Of a stretch of DNA of 38,726 nt, positions 1 to 8,119 are shown piece by piece. The position numbers and the translations under genes were made by a program. The notes beneath the pieces are model-generated. The model ran no database searches and was not told the DNA's origin. It was given only the letters and a program-made list of their open reading frames with translations. The first letter of the stretch is position 1. Every line of letters starts with the position of its first letter. Origin of the DNA: Dehalococcoidia bacterium. Lineage in GTDB: Bacteria; Chloroflexota; Dehalococcoidia; Dehalococcoidales; UBA1222. Location: NCBI GenBank assembly GCA_003597995.1, contig QZJY01000058.1, positions 1 through 38,726 of the forward strand, written 5' to 3'.

Positions 1-54
1 ATCATTACCACAGGCCACACCTGGGCCTGGGGATGAGGACTCCATTAAACATTG

Positions 55-77
55 CCGACAGGAGGTAAGACTGTCGG
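55..77. other. 7-bp inverted repeat upstream of the nusA promoter
   Basis: CCGACAG (55-61) and CTGTCGG (71-77) form a perfect 7-bp stem with a 9-nt loop. No T-run follows on either strand, so it does not look like a terminator. It lies about 27 bp upstream of the -35 box of the nusA promoter and could be an operator or only a chance palindrome. No gene is visible in positions 1-220. Confidence 0.3.
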
Positions 78-103
78 ATATTTACGGAGAATACAACGTA
101 CTA

Positions 104-132
104 TTGCATGTCATATCGGACTGTGCTATACT
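104..132 (+). promoter_or_regulatory. sigma-70-type promoter of the nusA operon
   Basis: TTGCAT (104-109), a 17-bp spacer and TATACT (127-132) make a near-consensus housekeeping promoter. The predicted start near 139 leaves a leader of about 80 nt that contains the hairpin at 157-180 before the nusA ribosome binding site. Confidence 0.7.
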
Positions 133-156
133 TAACATAGTATAAGATGGGCACGG

Positions 157-180
157 AAGTGGGTTCAAGCCCACTTTTTT
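157..180 (+). terminator. attenuator-like intrinsic terminator in the nusA leader
   Basis: AAGTGGG (157-163) pairs with CCCACTT (170-176) around a short loop and is followed by a T-run ending at 180. It sits after the promoter and before the nusA SD (203-209), so it should terminate part of the transcription before the operon. Leader terminators before rimP-nusA operons that respond to NusA itself are known in Firmicutes; the same logic here is inferred from position and structure. Confidence 0.6.
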
Positions 181-220
181 GTTGTATGGCAAACAGAGAT
201 GCTGGAGGTCTGGATAAGAG

Positions 221-1573
221 ATGAAAAGCGATTTCTTGCTAGCCATCACGCAATTATCGGCGGAAAAGGGTCTTTCCAAGGAGGTTGTGCTGGCGGCCGT
301 TGAGTCGGCCCTGGCGTCAGCTTACCGCAAAAACAATTTTGCTCCCAACCAGGTGGTCTCGGTAAAAATCAGCCCTGCCACCGGCAAGGTGGAGGTCTGG
401 GCGGAAAAAACGGTGGTGAAACAGGTCACCGACCCGCGCGCCGAACTCACGCTGGCCGAGGCCAAAAAACTTAAGAAAGATGCCAAGGTGGACGACATCA
501 TCAACGTCGAGTCCACACCGCAGAACGCCGGGCGCATCGCGGCCCAGACGGCCAAGCAGGTCATCCTGCAGCGGCTGCACGAGGCCGAGCACAGCGCTAT
601 TTTCGACGAGTTTTCCGGCAAGGCCGGTGATATAGTTTCAGGCGTGGTGCGACGGGTCGAGCCAAAGCAGGTTTTCATCGACCTCGGCCGCACCGAGGCG
701 GTCATGCCCTCCACCGAGCAGTCTCCCGCCGAACACTACAGGGCCGGGCAGAGACTGCGCGTCTATCTGGTAGAGGTGGCGCAGTCCGCCAGGGGGCCGA
801 TGCTCATTGTTTCGCGTTCGCACCCCAACCTGTTGAGACGGCTGCTGGAACTGGAAGTGCCGGAGATATTCAGCGGCACTGTGGAAATAAAAAGCGTCGC
901 CAGGGAAGCTGGTTTCCGCAGCAAGGTGGCAGTAGCCGCCAAGCAGGAAGGCGTGGACGCCGTAGGTTGCTGCGTGGGCCTGCGCGGCATTCGCATCCAG
1001 AACATCGTAAGCGAACTGGGCGGCGAAAAGATAGATGTGGTCAACTGGAACCCCGCCCCCGCCATCTTTATTGCCAATGCTCTTTCACCGTCACAGGTAG
1101 TGGCAGTTAAAGTTGACGAAAAACGCGAATCCGCCATTGCCGTCATTCCGGACAGGCTGCTTTCACTGGCCATCGGTAAGGAAGGCCAGAACGTGCGCCT
1201 GGCGGTTAAGCTGACCGGCTGGCGTATCGATATCAAGAGCGCCACCGACGCTGAGAAAGAAAAGGCTGAGGTTGAGACGGTCAAAGCCGCCAAAGTCGCC
1301 GCAGAAAGGGCTGAGACTGGCGAGGAACCCGCGGCTGTAGCGGCCGAGCCAGCGCCAGTACTGGCTGGCGTCACCACTGCTGCCCCTGCCAGGGCAGCCA
1401 AGGGGCTGCGCTTTGCCGAGGACATCCTGATACCGGCAGTCGTGACGCCGGAAGCTGCCAGCAAAGACAAGAAAAAGAAAAAGAAGACTGGCAAGGAAAC
1501 CGCCGAAGACGGCATACGCTTGAAGAAAGCGCGCCGCGGCTCGGATATTTATGACACAGACGAAGAAATCTAG
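221..1573 (+). CDS. nusA: transcription termination/antitermination factor NusA
   Basis: NusA binds RNA polymerase and nascent RNA, and promotes pausing, hairpin-dependent termination and antitermination. The protein is 450 aa: an N-terminal polymerase-binding domain (about 1-125), an S1 domain (about 134-200, beginning GDIVSGVVRRVEP), then two KH domains (about 205-350), the second carrying the RLLSLAIGKEGQNVRLA signature. The last 90 or so residues are a low-complexity Ala/Glu/Lys tail with a lysine run, not a conserved domain. The start is ATG with SD TGGAGGT at 203-209. The usual upstream neighbour rimP is not present in the 220 bp before it. The 3' end overlaps rnpM by 23 nt, which indicates co-translation. 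Confidence 0.95.
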   Translation: MKSDFLLAITQLSAEKGLSKEVVLAAVESALASAYRKNNFAPNQVVSVKISPATGKVEVWAEKTVVKQVTDPRAELTLAEAKKLKKDAKVDDIINVESTPQNAGRIAAQTAKQVILQRLHEAEHSAIFDEFSGKAGDIVSGVVRRVEPKQVFIDLGRTEAVMPSTEQSPAEHYRAGQRLRVYLVEVAQSARGPMLIVSRSHPNLLRRLLELEVPEIFSGTVEIKSVAREAGFRSKVAVAAKQEGVDAVGCCVGLRGIRIQNIVSELGGEKIDVVNWNPAPAIFIANALSPSQVVAVKVDEKRESAIAVIPDRLLSLAIGKEGQNVRLAVKLTGWRIDIKSATDAEKEKAEVETVKAAKVAAERAETGEEPAAVAAEPAPVLAGVTTAAPARAAKGLRFAEDILIPAVVTPEAASKDKKKKKKTGKETAEDGIRLKKARRGSDIYDTDEEI

Positions 1574-1844
1574 CCGGCGTGCCCCCCAGCGGACCTGCGT
1601 GTCATGCCGACAGGTAAAGGACAAACGCGAGCTGACTCGCATCGTCCGGCTTCCCGATGGGAAGGTGGGCATCGACCCGCGCGGGCGGCTGGCTGGACGT
1701 GGAGCCTACATTTGCTCCAATCCCGATTGCTGGCAGGCGTGCCTGAATAGCAATCGTCTGGATTACGTGCTGAAAACCAACATCGCTCCTGACGAGCGTG
1801 AGAGGCTGCTGGCCGAAGGCCGGAGCCTGATAGGGGGTGGCTAG
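1551..1844 (+). CDS. rnpM: YlxR/RnpM family RNA-binding protein (DUF448)
   Basis: This is a 97-aa member of the YlxR family, which binds RNase P RNA and modulates RNase P in Bacillus. The family signature is visible: [20 protein letters not shown] near the N terminus, then [14 protein letters not shown] and a CxxxC-like segment (ICSNPDCW). The position between nusA and infB is the classic one. The chosen ATG lies inside the nusA reading frame (23-nt overlap), and the stop codon TAG shares one base with the GTG start of infB, so nusA, rnpM and infB are probably translated in a coupled way. Confidence 0.9.
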   Translation: MTQTKKSSRRAPQRTCVSCRQVKDKRELTRIVRLPDGKVGIDPRGRLAGRGAYICSNPDCWQACLNSNRLDYVLKTNIAPDERERLLAEGRSLIGGG

Positions 1845-3637
1845 TGGCTGAGGCTGAAAAACAGGTTACCGCCGGGTCTGAATTACCCAGGCTGGAACTG
1901 CCGCGTACCATTAGCGTCCGGCAACTGGCAGATATGCTTAAATCCACGCCTGTCGATATTATCAAACAGCTGATGCGGCAGGGATTGATGGCCAACATCA
2001 ACCAGGTGATCGATTACGAAATGGCGGCCAGGGTGGCCGCGGGTCTGGGTTTCGACGTTCATCCTCAGGCGCAGGAAGCGCGCAAGGCCAGCGTTATCTC
2101 CGAGATTAAAAAGCAGCAGCAACTGGCTGAGGAATCCGGCAACCTGAAACCCCGTCCGCCGGTGGTCACCATCATGGGGCATGTGGACCACGGCAAGACG
2201 CGCATCCTGGACGCCATCCGCCAGTCGAACGTCATGGAAGGCGAGGCCGGCGGCATTACACAGCACATCGGCGCTTATCAGGTGGAAGTCAAGGGACAAA
2301 AGATAACCTTTCTGGATACCCCGGGCCATGAGGCTTTTACGGCCATGCGCGCTCGCGGCGCCCAGGTGACCGATATCACCGTCCTGGTGGTGGCGGCGGA
2401 TGACGGCGTCATGCCGCAAACGCTGGAAGCCATAGCTCACGCCAGGGCAGCCGGAGTACCCATCATCGTAGCCATCAACAAGATGGACAAGCCCGGTGTC
2501 AACACGGATGTGGTTAAAAAGCAGCTGGCCGAAGCCGGACTGGTAATCGAGGAGTGGGGCGGCGAGACCATTGCCGTGCCTACTTCCGCCAAAACCCGGC
2601 AGGGCATAGAAGAACTGCTGGAAAACATCCTCCTGGTAGCCGAAATGGAAAATCTGCGCGCCGATCCCGCCGTGCCTGCCAAAGGCGTCGTCATCGAAGC
2701 CCGCATGGACAAGACCAAGGGGCCGCTGGCCACCGTGCTGGTGCATGACGGCACTTTGCGCACCGGCGATATGGTGGTGGTGGGGACTACATCGGGCAAG
2801 GTCAAGGCCATGTTCAACGATGCCGGCAAGCAGCTCAGGAAAGCAGTTCCGGCCACCCCCGTGGTAATCCTGGGGCTTCACAGCGTGCCGCAGGTAGGAG
2901 ACTCCCTGACCGTAGTCACTGGCGAGCGTCAGGCCAGGGTGCTGGAAGAAGAACACATGAAAGAAACGGCGCAGGTGGCCAAGCCTGTCAACCTTTCCAA
3001 TCTTTTCGACCAGATTAACGCCGGCCAGGTCAAAGAATTACCTGTTGTTTTGAAAGTGGATGTGCAGGGCAGCATGGAACCTATCAAAAACTCTTTGGAG
3101 CGCCTCAGCACCTCCGAAATCAAGGTCAACATCGTTCATGCCGCCAGCGGCAACGTCAATGAAAATGATGTCAACCTGGCCATTGCCTCCAAGGGTATAG
3201 TCATCGCCTTCAATACCGGCGTAGAGTCCAACGCTCAGAAACTGGCCGATTCAGAGAGCATCGACATCCGCCAGTATCTCATCATTTACGAGCTTATCGA
3301 CGATGTCGAGAGGGCGCTCAAAGGTCTGCGCGAACCCGAGTTTAAAGAGGTTATTGACGGGCGCGCCCAGGTCAAAGAGGTCTTCCCCGGCGCCAAGAAG
3401 ACGCAGATCGCCGGCCTGTACGTTACCGAGGGCAAGATCCGCCGCGACTCTCAGGTGCGGGTCAAACGCGGCGACAAGGTTGTCGCCGATACCACCGTTC
3501 TCAGCCTGAGGCGTTTCAAGGAAAACGTGCGCGAGGTGGCCACCGGCTACGAGTGCGGCATCGGCCTCAACAACTTCAACAGCTTCCAGGTGGCCGATGT
3601 CCTGGAATTTTACCGCAAAGAGAAGGTGGCTATTTAA
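1844..3637 (+). CDS. infB: translation initiation factor IF-2
   Basis: IF-2 is the GTPase that places initiator tRNA on the 30S subunit and promotes subunit joining. At 597 aa this is a short form: it has one IF2_N module (about 19-70) and lacks the long N-terminal extension of the E. coli protein. The G domain shows GHVDHGKT (G1), DTPGHEAF (G3) and NKMD (G4), followed by domains II to IV ending in the C-terminal barrel that binds fMet-tRNA. The start is GTG overlapping the rnpM stop by one base. rbfA begins at the next base after the stop. Confidence 0.95.
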   Translation: MAEAEKQVTAGSELPRLELPRTISVRQLADMLKSTPVDIIKQLMRQGLMANINQVIDYEMAARVAAGLGFDVHPQAQEARKASVISEIKKQQQLAEESGNLKPRPPVVTIMGHVDHGKTRILDAIRQSNVMEGEAGGITQHIGAYQVEVKGQKITFLDTPGHEAFTAMRARGAQVTDITVLVVAADDGVMPQTLEAIAHARAAGVPIIVAINKMDKPGVNTDVVKKQLAEAGLVIEEWGGETIAVPTSAKTRQGIEELLENILLVAEMENLRADPAVPAKGVVIEARMDKTKGPLATVLVHDGTLRTGDMVVVGTTSGKVKAMFNDAGKQLRKAVPATPVVILGLHSVPQVGDSLTVVTGERQARVLEEEHMKETAQVAKPVNLSNLFDQINAGQVKELPVVLKVDVQGSMEPIKNSLERLSTSEIKVNIVHAASGNVNENDVNLAIASKGIVIAFNTGVESNAQKLADSESIDIRQYLIIYELIDDVERALKGLREPEFKEVIDGRAQVKEVFPGAKKTQIAGLYVTEGKIRRDSQVRVKRGDKVVADTTVLSLRRFKENVREVATGYECGIGLNNFNSFQVADVLEFYRKEKVAI

Positions 3638-3994
3638 ATGGCTTATCGTCTGGAGCGGCTCAATAGCCTGCTGAGACACGAGTTGAGCGACCTGTTGCGC
3701 CTTGAGGTAAAAAACCCCCGGCTTTCAACGGGGCTGATTTCCATCACCGAGGTCGATATCGCTCCCGACCTGAAATATGCCAAAGTCTTCGTCAGCAGCC
3801 TGGGGGGGCTGGAGGAAAAAGATGCCGTCCTGGCATCCCTCCGCAGCGCCGCCGGGTTTCTGCGTGGCGAGCTTGCCAAGAATTTACGGATGCGTGTAGT
3901 TCCCGATCTGGATTTCCAATGGGATGAATCCATCGAGCACGGCGCGCACATCCTCGAACTGCTGGACAAGGTCAAACCGCCCGCTGAAAAGTAA
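3638..3994 (+). CDS. rbfA: 30S ribosome-binding factor A
   Basis: RbfA is a KH-fold assembly factor for 16S rRNA 5'-end maturation and cold adaptation. The 118-aa product is of normal length and shows the family features: a basic N terminus (MAYRLERLNSLLRHELSDLL), the VKNPRLSTGLISITEVDIAPDLKYAKVFVS core and the C-terminal PDLDFQWDESIEHGAHILELL signature. The ATG directly abuts the infB stop codon. Its stop codon lies within the left arm of an AT-rich palindromic element, so that element has inserted at or replaced the very end of the gene. Confidence 0.93.
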   Translation: MAYRLERLNSLLRHELSDLLRLEVKNPRLSTGLISITEVDIAPDLKYAKVFVSSLGGLEEKDAVLASLRSAAGFLRGELAKNLRMRVVPDLDFQWDESIEHGAHILELLDKVKPPAEK

Positions 3995-4085
3995 ATTCTA
4001 AATCCCAATATCTAAATCCTAAATAATATCAAAGTTCAAAATTCAAAGATTCAGACATTTGTTCATTTGAATTTATTTAGAATTT
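3993..4085. repeat. AT-rich palindromic intergenic element between rbfA and truB
   Basis: Outer arms AAATTCTAAAT (3993-4003) and ATTTAGAATTT (4075-4085) are a perfect 11-bp inverted repeat. An inner pair ATTCAAA (4041-4047) and TTTGAAT (4066-4072) is nested inside. The element is far richer in AT than the genes on either side and interrupts an otherwise overlapping operon. It resembles small dispersed palindromic intergenic repeats; whether it has other copies in the genome cannot be seen here. Confidence 0.55.
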
Positions 4086-4110
4086 GGTGCTTGGTGCTTA
4101 GGGTTTTATA

Positions 4111-5025
4111 ATGGACGGTATTCTCAATATCCACAAGCCTTCAGGCCCCACCTCTTTCTCAGTCGTTGCCAGGGTCAAGAGCCTCACCCATGCACCCAAA
4201 GCAGGACATGGCGGCACTCTCGACCCTCTGGCCTCGGGAGTTTTACCTGTTTTCCTCGGCCAGGCAACCCGCGTGGCCGAATACCTCATGGAGTATTCCA
4301 AGGATTACCGCGCTGTTGTCGAACTCGGTGTTTCCACCGAAAGCTACGATGCCGAAGGCAAAATCACGCACACTTCCGATACATCAAATATTACGCTTGA
4401 GAGCGTCGAAGCGTCTCTTGAAAAATTCAGAGGGGAGATTCTTCAAGTCCCTCCGGTGTATTCCGCGCTCAAACATCAAGGCCAGCCTATGTATAAACTG
4501 GCCCGTGAGGGTAAAAACGTTGAAATCGACAGCCGCCCTATCTCGATATACCGCCTGGATATCGTCTCATTTCAACCACCCTGCGTTACGCTGGATGTAG
4601 AATGCAGCAAGGGAACTTATATCCGCTCGCTGGCGCACGACCTGGGGGTGGCGCTCGGTTGTGGGGCGCATCTCAAAGGCCTCATACGCACCGCCTATGG
4701 CCCGTTTGACATAAAGGATGCGGTCACGCTCGAACAACTGGAAGAATTGGCTGCCTCCCGAAGACTGAGCGACGCGTTGCAGCCGATGGATGTCGTTCTG
4801 TCCCGTTGGAAAAAGGTCATCCTCAATGAGGAACAGGTAACAGCGGTGCACTGCGGCGTAGGATTGCCCCTCGATATTCCCGGGGATACGTCCCGGATGA
4901 GGGCTTATGATAAAGAGGGGACGTTTATCGCGCTCCTTGTGTTCGAGCCGCTCAGCAGTCTTTGGCGTCCGCAAAAGGTATTCCATCAGCCTCAAGTCGC
5001 GCCTGAAAACAGGCCAAACCCTTGA
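4111..5025 (+). CDS. truB: tRNA pseudouridine(55) synthase TruB
   Basis: TruB isomerises U55 in the T-loop of elongator tRNAs. The 304-aa protein begins with the family opening MDGILNIHKPSGPTSF and has the catalytic motif HGGTLDPLASGVLPV with the nucleophile Asp at residue 38. Further family blocks are YRAVVELGVSTESYDAEG, PPVYSALKHQGQPMYKLAREG and CSKGTYIRSLAHDLG, followed by a C-terminal PUA-like region. The SD is weak because the palindromic element ends just upstream. The stop codon overlaps the -35 box of the next promoter. Confidence 0.94.
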   Translation: MDGILNIHKPSGPTSFSVVARVKSLTHAPKAGHGGTLDPLASGVLPVFLGQATRVAEYLMEYSKDYRAVVELGVSTESYDAEGKITHTSDTSNITLESVEASLEKFRGEILQVPPVYSALKHQGQPMYKLAREGKNVEIDSRPISIYRLDIVSFQPPCVTLDVECSKGTYIRSLAHDLGVALGCGAHLKGLIRTAYGPFDIKDAVTLEQLEELAASRRLSDALQPMDVVLSRWKKVILNEEQVTAVHCGVGLPLDIPGDTSRMRAYDKEGTFIALLVFEPLSSLWRPQKVFHQPQVAPENRPNP

Positions 5026-5050
5026 CATTCAACCTGCTAACGGGTATATT
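5022..5050 (+). promoter_or_regulatory. sigma-70-type promoter for the ino1-purA unit
   Basis: TTGACA (5022-5027), a 17-bp spacer and TATATT (5045-5050) form an almost perfect promoter. The -35 box overlaps the truB stop codon. The predicted start near 5057 gives a leader of about 75 nt before ino1, with a strong SD just before the start codon. A new transcription unit therefore begins here. Confidence 0.75.
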
Positions 5051-5130
5051 TCATAGGTTGCCAGTTACGTATTGTCTTCTTATTTCAGGCGTCAGTCCTG
5101 AAATCTTATTGTTCAGGAGGTAAATCATAG

Positions 5131-6240
5131 ATGGGAAAAATTAACGTTGCCATTATCGGTATCGGCAACTGCTGCTCCTCGCTGGTGCAGGGCGTCACTT
5201 TCTACAAGAAGGCCAAGGATGTCGATTTTGTCCCTGGCCTGATGCATGTCAACCTGGGCGGCTATCACATCAGCGATATCAATTTCGTGGCCGCTATCGA
5301 TATCGACAAGAATAAAGTGGGCAAAGACCTTTCGCAGGCCATCTTCACCAAACCCAATAACACCATCAAGTTCGCCGACGTTCCCAGCCTGAACGTCAAG
5401 GTCGAGCGCGGTATGACGCACGACGGGCTGGGCAAGTATCTCTCCCAGATAATCGAGAAAGCCCCCGGCCCCACCGCCGACATCGTTAAAATCCTCAAAG
5501 AGACCAAGACCGACGTGGTCATCAACTACCTGCCGGTGGGCAGCGAGGAAGCCACCAAGTGGTATGTAGAACAGATACTCGAAGCCGGCTGCGCCATGAT
5601 AAACTGCATCCCCGTTTTCATCGCCCGCGAAAAATACTGGCAGCAGAGATTTGAAAGTAAGGGCCTGCCCATCATCGGCGACGACATCAAGAGCCAGGTG
5701 GGCGCCACCATCGTGCACCGCGTGCTGACCCGCCTTTTCATGGACCGCGGCGTCAAGCTGGAGCGCACCTACCAGCTCAACTTCGGCGGCAATACCGACT
5801 TCCTCAACATGCTGGAACGCGAGCGCCTGGAATCCAAGAAAATATCCAAGACCAATGCTGTCACCTCGCAGCTCAACTACAAGATGGACCCCGACGACGT
5901 GCATGTCGGCCCCTCGGATTACGTTCCCTGGCTTCTGGATCGCAAGTTCTGCCACATCCGCATGGAAGGCCGCACCTTCGGCGATGTGCCGTTGCTACTG
6001 GAAACCAAGCTCGAGGTATGGGACAGCCCTAACTCGGCCGGCGTGGTCATCGACGCCATCCGCTGCGCCAAGCTGGCGCTCGACCGCGGCCTCAAGGGCG
6101 CTCTCACCGCTCCGTCGTCCTACTTCATGAAATCTCCGCCGGTGCAATACACCGACGACGAGGCACACAGCATGGTGCAGGCATATATCACGGAGTTGTC
6201 GAAACCCGCCAAATCCGCAGAGGCTTCGTCCAAATCCTGA
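5131..6240 (+). CDS. ino1: myo-inositol-1-phosphate synthase
   Basis: This NAD-dependent enzyme converts glucose 6-phosphate to 1L-myo-inositol 1-phosphate. The 369-aa length fits the short prokaryotic form. The N terminus carries a Rossmann-type start ([18 protein letters not shown]). Family segments follow: [23 protein letters not shown], a [17 protein letters not shown] block, and [12 protein letters not shown] with the conserved lysines after it. The SD AGGAGGT lies about 8 nt before the ATG. It heads a cluster with a PimA-like glycosyltransferase and a CDP-alcohol phosphatidyltransferase, which points to phosphatidylinositol-type lipids rather than a free inositol solute. Confidence 0.92.
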   Translation: MGKINVAIIGIGNCCSSLVQGVTFYKKAKDVDFVPGLMHVNLGGYHISDINFVAAIDIDKNKVGKDLSQAIFTKPNNTIKFADVPSLNVKVERGMTHDGLGKYLSQIIEKAPGPTADIVKILKETKTDVVINYLPVGSEEATKWYVEQILEAGCAMINCIPVFIAREKYWQQRFESKGLPIIGDDIKSQVGATIVHRVLTRLFMDRGVKLERTYQLNFGGNTDFLNMLERERLESKKISKTNAVTSQLNYKMDPDDVHVGPSDYVPWLLDRKFCHIRMEGRTFGDVPLLLETKLEVWDSPNSAGVVIDAIRCAKLALDRGLKGALTAPSSYFMKSPPVQYTDDEAHSMVQAYITELSKPAKSAEASSKS

Positions 6241-6286
6241 GCGATTCGGGCACAACCAGACCGCATACCGATGGCTGGCGGCACGG

Positions 6287-7465
6287 ATGAAGATAGCGCT
6301 GATATCGCCCTATGATTTTGCCCATCCCGGTGGGGTAATCAACCACATCCGCGCCCTGGACGAAGAGTTCACCAGGCTGGGACATGACGTTCGCATAATC
6401 GCTCCCGCTTCACGTAAAAAAGTGGCCGCGCTGGGAAACCGCTTTATCCCGATAGGCAAACCGCGCCCGGTACCCAGCAGCGGCTCCATCAGCCGCATCA
6501 GCCTGTCGCTGCATCTGGCGCCGGACATCAAGCGCGTACTCAAGAGTGAAAAGTTCGATGTGGTGCACCTGCACGAGCCGTTTATGCCCATGCTGTGCAG
6601 CGCCGTGCTGCGTTTTTCAAGCGGCATCAATATAGGCACCTTTCATGCCTATTCCGGCAGCCCAGGCTATGAGTTAGGCTGGCCGATTACAACCATCCTG
6701 CTCAAACGCCGTAACCGCAAACTCGCCGGGCGCATTGCCGTTTCCACGCCGGCCAAGGCCTATGCCAGCAAGTACGTCGACGGCGAATTCACCGTAATAC
6801 CCAACGGGGTTGACCTCAAGCGTTTTCATCCGGGCGTCAAACCCATGCCCGGTTACGACGACGGCAAGATAAATATTCTATTCGTCGGTCGGCTGGAAAA
6901 ACGCAAGGGGTGCAACTATCTCCTGAATGCTTACGCCAGGCTGAAAAAGAAATATCCCAACATCCGCCTGATTATCGTCGGCCCCGGCGTAAATTTGCGC
7001 CGCAGGTACGAATTCAAAGTCAGGTTCAGCCGTCTTAAAGACGTGGTTTTTACCGGGGGCGTCCCCTATGAGGAACTGCCGCGCTACTACCAGACGGCGG
7101 ACATATTCTGCGCTCCGGCTACCGGCAAGGAGAGCTTCGGTATTGTACTTCTGGAAGCCATGGCGCTGGGTAAGCCCATCGTGGCTACTTCCAACGACGG
7201 TTATGCCTCCGTGGTAACGCACGGCGAGCAGGGGCTGCTGGTCCCGCCGAAGAACATCAAGGCGCTGGCGGAAGCCTTGAAGCGTCTCATCGAAGACGGT
7301 TCATTGCGCGGTAAGCTTGGCGCAAACGGATTGAAAACCGTACAGAGTTATGACTGGCCGCTGGTCGCTCGCCGAGTTCTGGATTACTACCAGCAGGTTT
7401 CTCCGCTGGCCGATACGTCAAAAGCGTGCGCTCCTAGTAAAATTTCAGCCGGGACACCGGTCTAA
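6287..7465 (+). CDS. GT4-family glycosyltransferase, PimA-like
   Basis: This is a 392-aa GT-B fold retaining glycosyltransferase. The N-terminal acceptor domain starts MKIALISPYDFAHPGGVINH, the GGV loop typical of this family. VIPNGVDLKRF marks the domain linker, FVGRLEKRKG the start of the donor domain, and ESFGIVLLEAMALGKPIVAT the donor-binding EX7E motif. The arrangement and neighbours (inositol phosphate synthase before, phosphatidyltransferase after) match phosphatidylinositol mannosyltransferase PimA of actinobacteria, which uses GDP-mannose on the cytoplasmic face. The sugar donor cannot be proved from sequence. The SD is weak; the gap to ino1 is 46 nt. Confidence 0.8.
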   Translation: MKIALISPYDFAHPGGVINHIRALDEEFTRLGHDVRIIAPASRKKVAALGNRFIPIGKPRPVPSSGSISRISLSLHLAPDIKRVLKSEKFDVVHLHEPFMPMLCSAVLRFSSGINIGTFHAYSGSPGYELGWPITTILLKRRNRKLAGRIAVSTPAKAYASKYVDGEFTVIPNGVDLKRFHPGVKPMPGYDDGKINILFVGRLEKRKGCNYLLNAYARLKKKYPNIRLIIVGPGVNLRRRYEFKVRFSRLKDVVFTGGVPYEELPRYYQTADIFCAPATGKESFGIVLLEAMALGKPIVATSNDGYASVVTHGEQGLLVPPKNIKALAEALKRLIEDGSLRGKLGANGLKTVQSYDWPLVARRVLDYYQQVSPLADTSKACAPSKISAGTPV

Positions 7466-7477
7466 CAGGATTGAAAC

Positions 7478-8065
7478 ATGTCTGATCCTAACTGGCGCAG
7501 AAGTATTTCCGTGCGCTTTACCACTCCGGTAGCGAGGCTGCTGGCGCACATGCCGTTCACGCCTGATTTCCTCACCTGGCTGGGCTTTCTGCTGGCCTGC
7601 GGGGCAGCCGCCCTCGTTGCCGCGCACCATCTGTTGTGGGGTGGCATCGGCGTATTGGTGGCCGGCCTGATGGACACTTTTGACGGCGCTCTGGCACGCC
7701 AGACGAGGAGGGTCAGCCGGTTCGGCGCGGTGCTGGATTCCACCCTGGACCGCCTCTCCGAAGGAGTGGTGCTACTCGGAGTTATTTTTGTTTTCGCTCG
7801 CGACGGCTCGGCACCAGGTGCTGTGCTGGCAGGAGCCGCTTTAATATTTTCGTTTTCCGTGAGCTATATCCGCGCCCGCGCCGAAGGCATGGGAGTCGCA
7901 TGCTCAGAGGGTTGGTTCACGCGCACCGAGCGCGTCATCGTCATAGCGCTGGGGCTCATATTCAACCAGCTTATCATTGCCCTGTCCGTCGTGTCGGCGT
8001 TGAGCCTTATCACGGCAGCCCAGAGATTATTTATTGTCTGGCGCAAGCTGCGGCCGGAAAAATGA
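7478..8065 (+). CDS. CDP-alcohol phosphatidyltransferase, probable phosphatidylinositol(-phosphate) synthase
   Basis: The product is a 195-aa integral membrane enzyme. The family signature D-x2-D-G-x2-A-R-x8-G-x3-D-x3-D is complete: DTFDGALARQTRRVSRFGAVLDSTLDR, beginning near residue 66. Several hydrophobic helices surround it. The family transfers a phosphatidyl group from CDP-diacylglycerol to an alcohol. The alcohol is inferred to be inositol phosphate, as in actinobacterial PIP synthase, because ino1 and a PimA-like gene are in the same unit. Phosphatidylglycerophosphate synthesis is the main alternative. It starts 12 nt after the glycosyltransferase. Confidence 0.82.
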   Translation: MSDPNWRRSISVRFTTPVARLLAHMPFTPDFLTWLGFLLACGAAALVAAHHLLWGGIGVLVAGLMDTFDGALARQTRRVSRFGAVLDSTLDRLSEGVVLLGVIFVFARDGSAPGAVLAGAALIFSFSVSYIRARAEGMGVACSEGWFTRTERVIVIALGLIFNQLIIALSVVSALSLITAAQRLFIVWRKLRPEK

Positions 8066-8119
8066 TAAAAAAATCGATATGATGCTGGTGGTTTGAGGGG
8101 TCAAGAAAAGGGGGAAGTC

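Noticed and set aside
763-1515. 250-aa reading frame on the - strand inside nusA
   Set aside because: It is the antisense shadow of nusA, low in complexity (Ser/Ala/Thr), with no SD and no family pattern.
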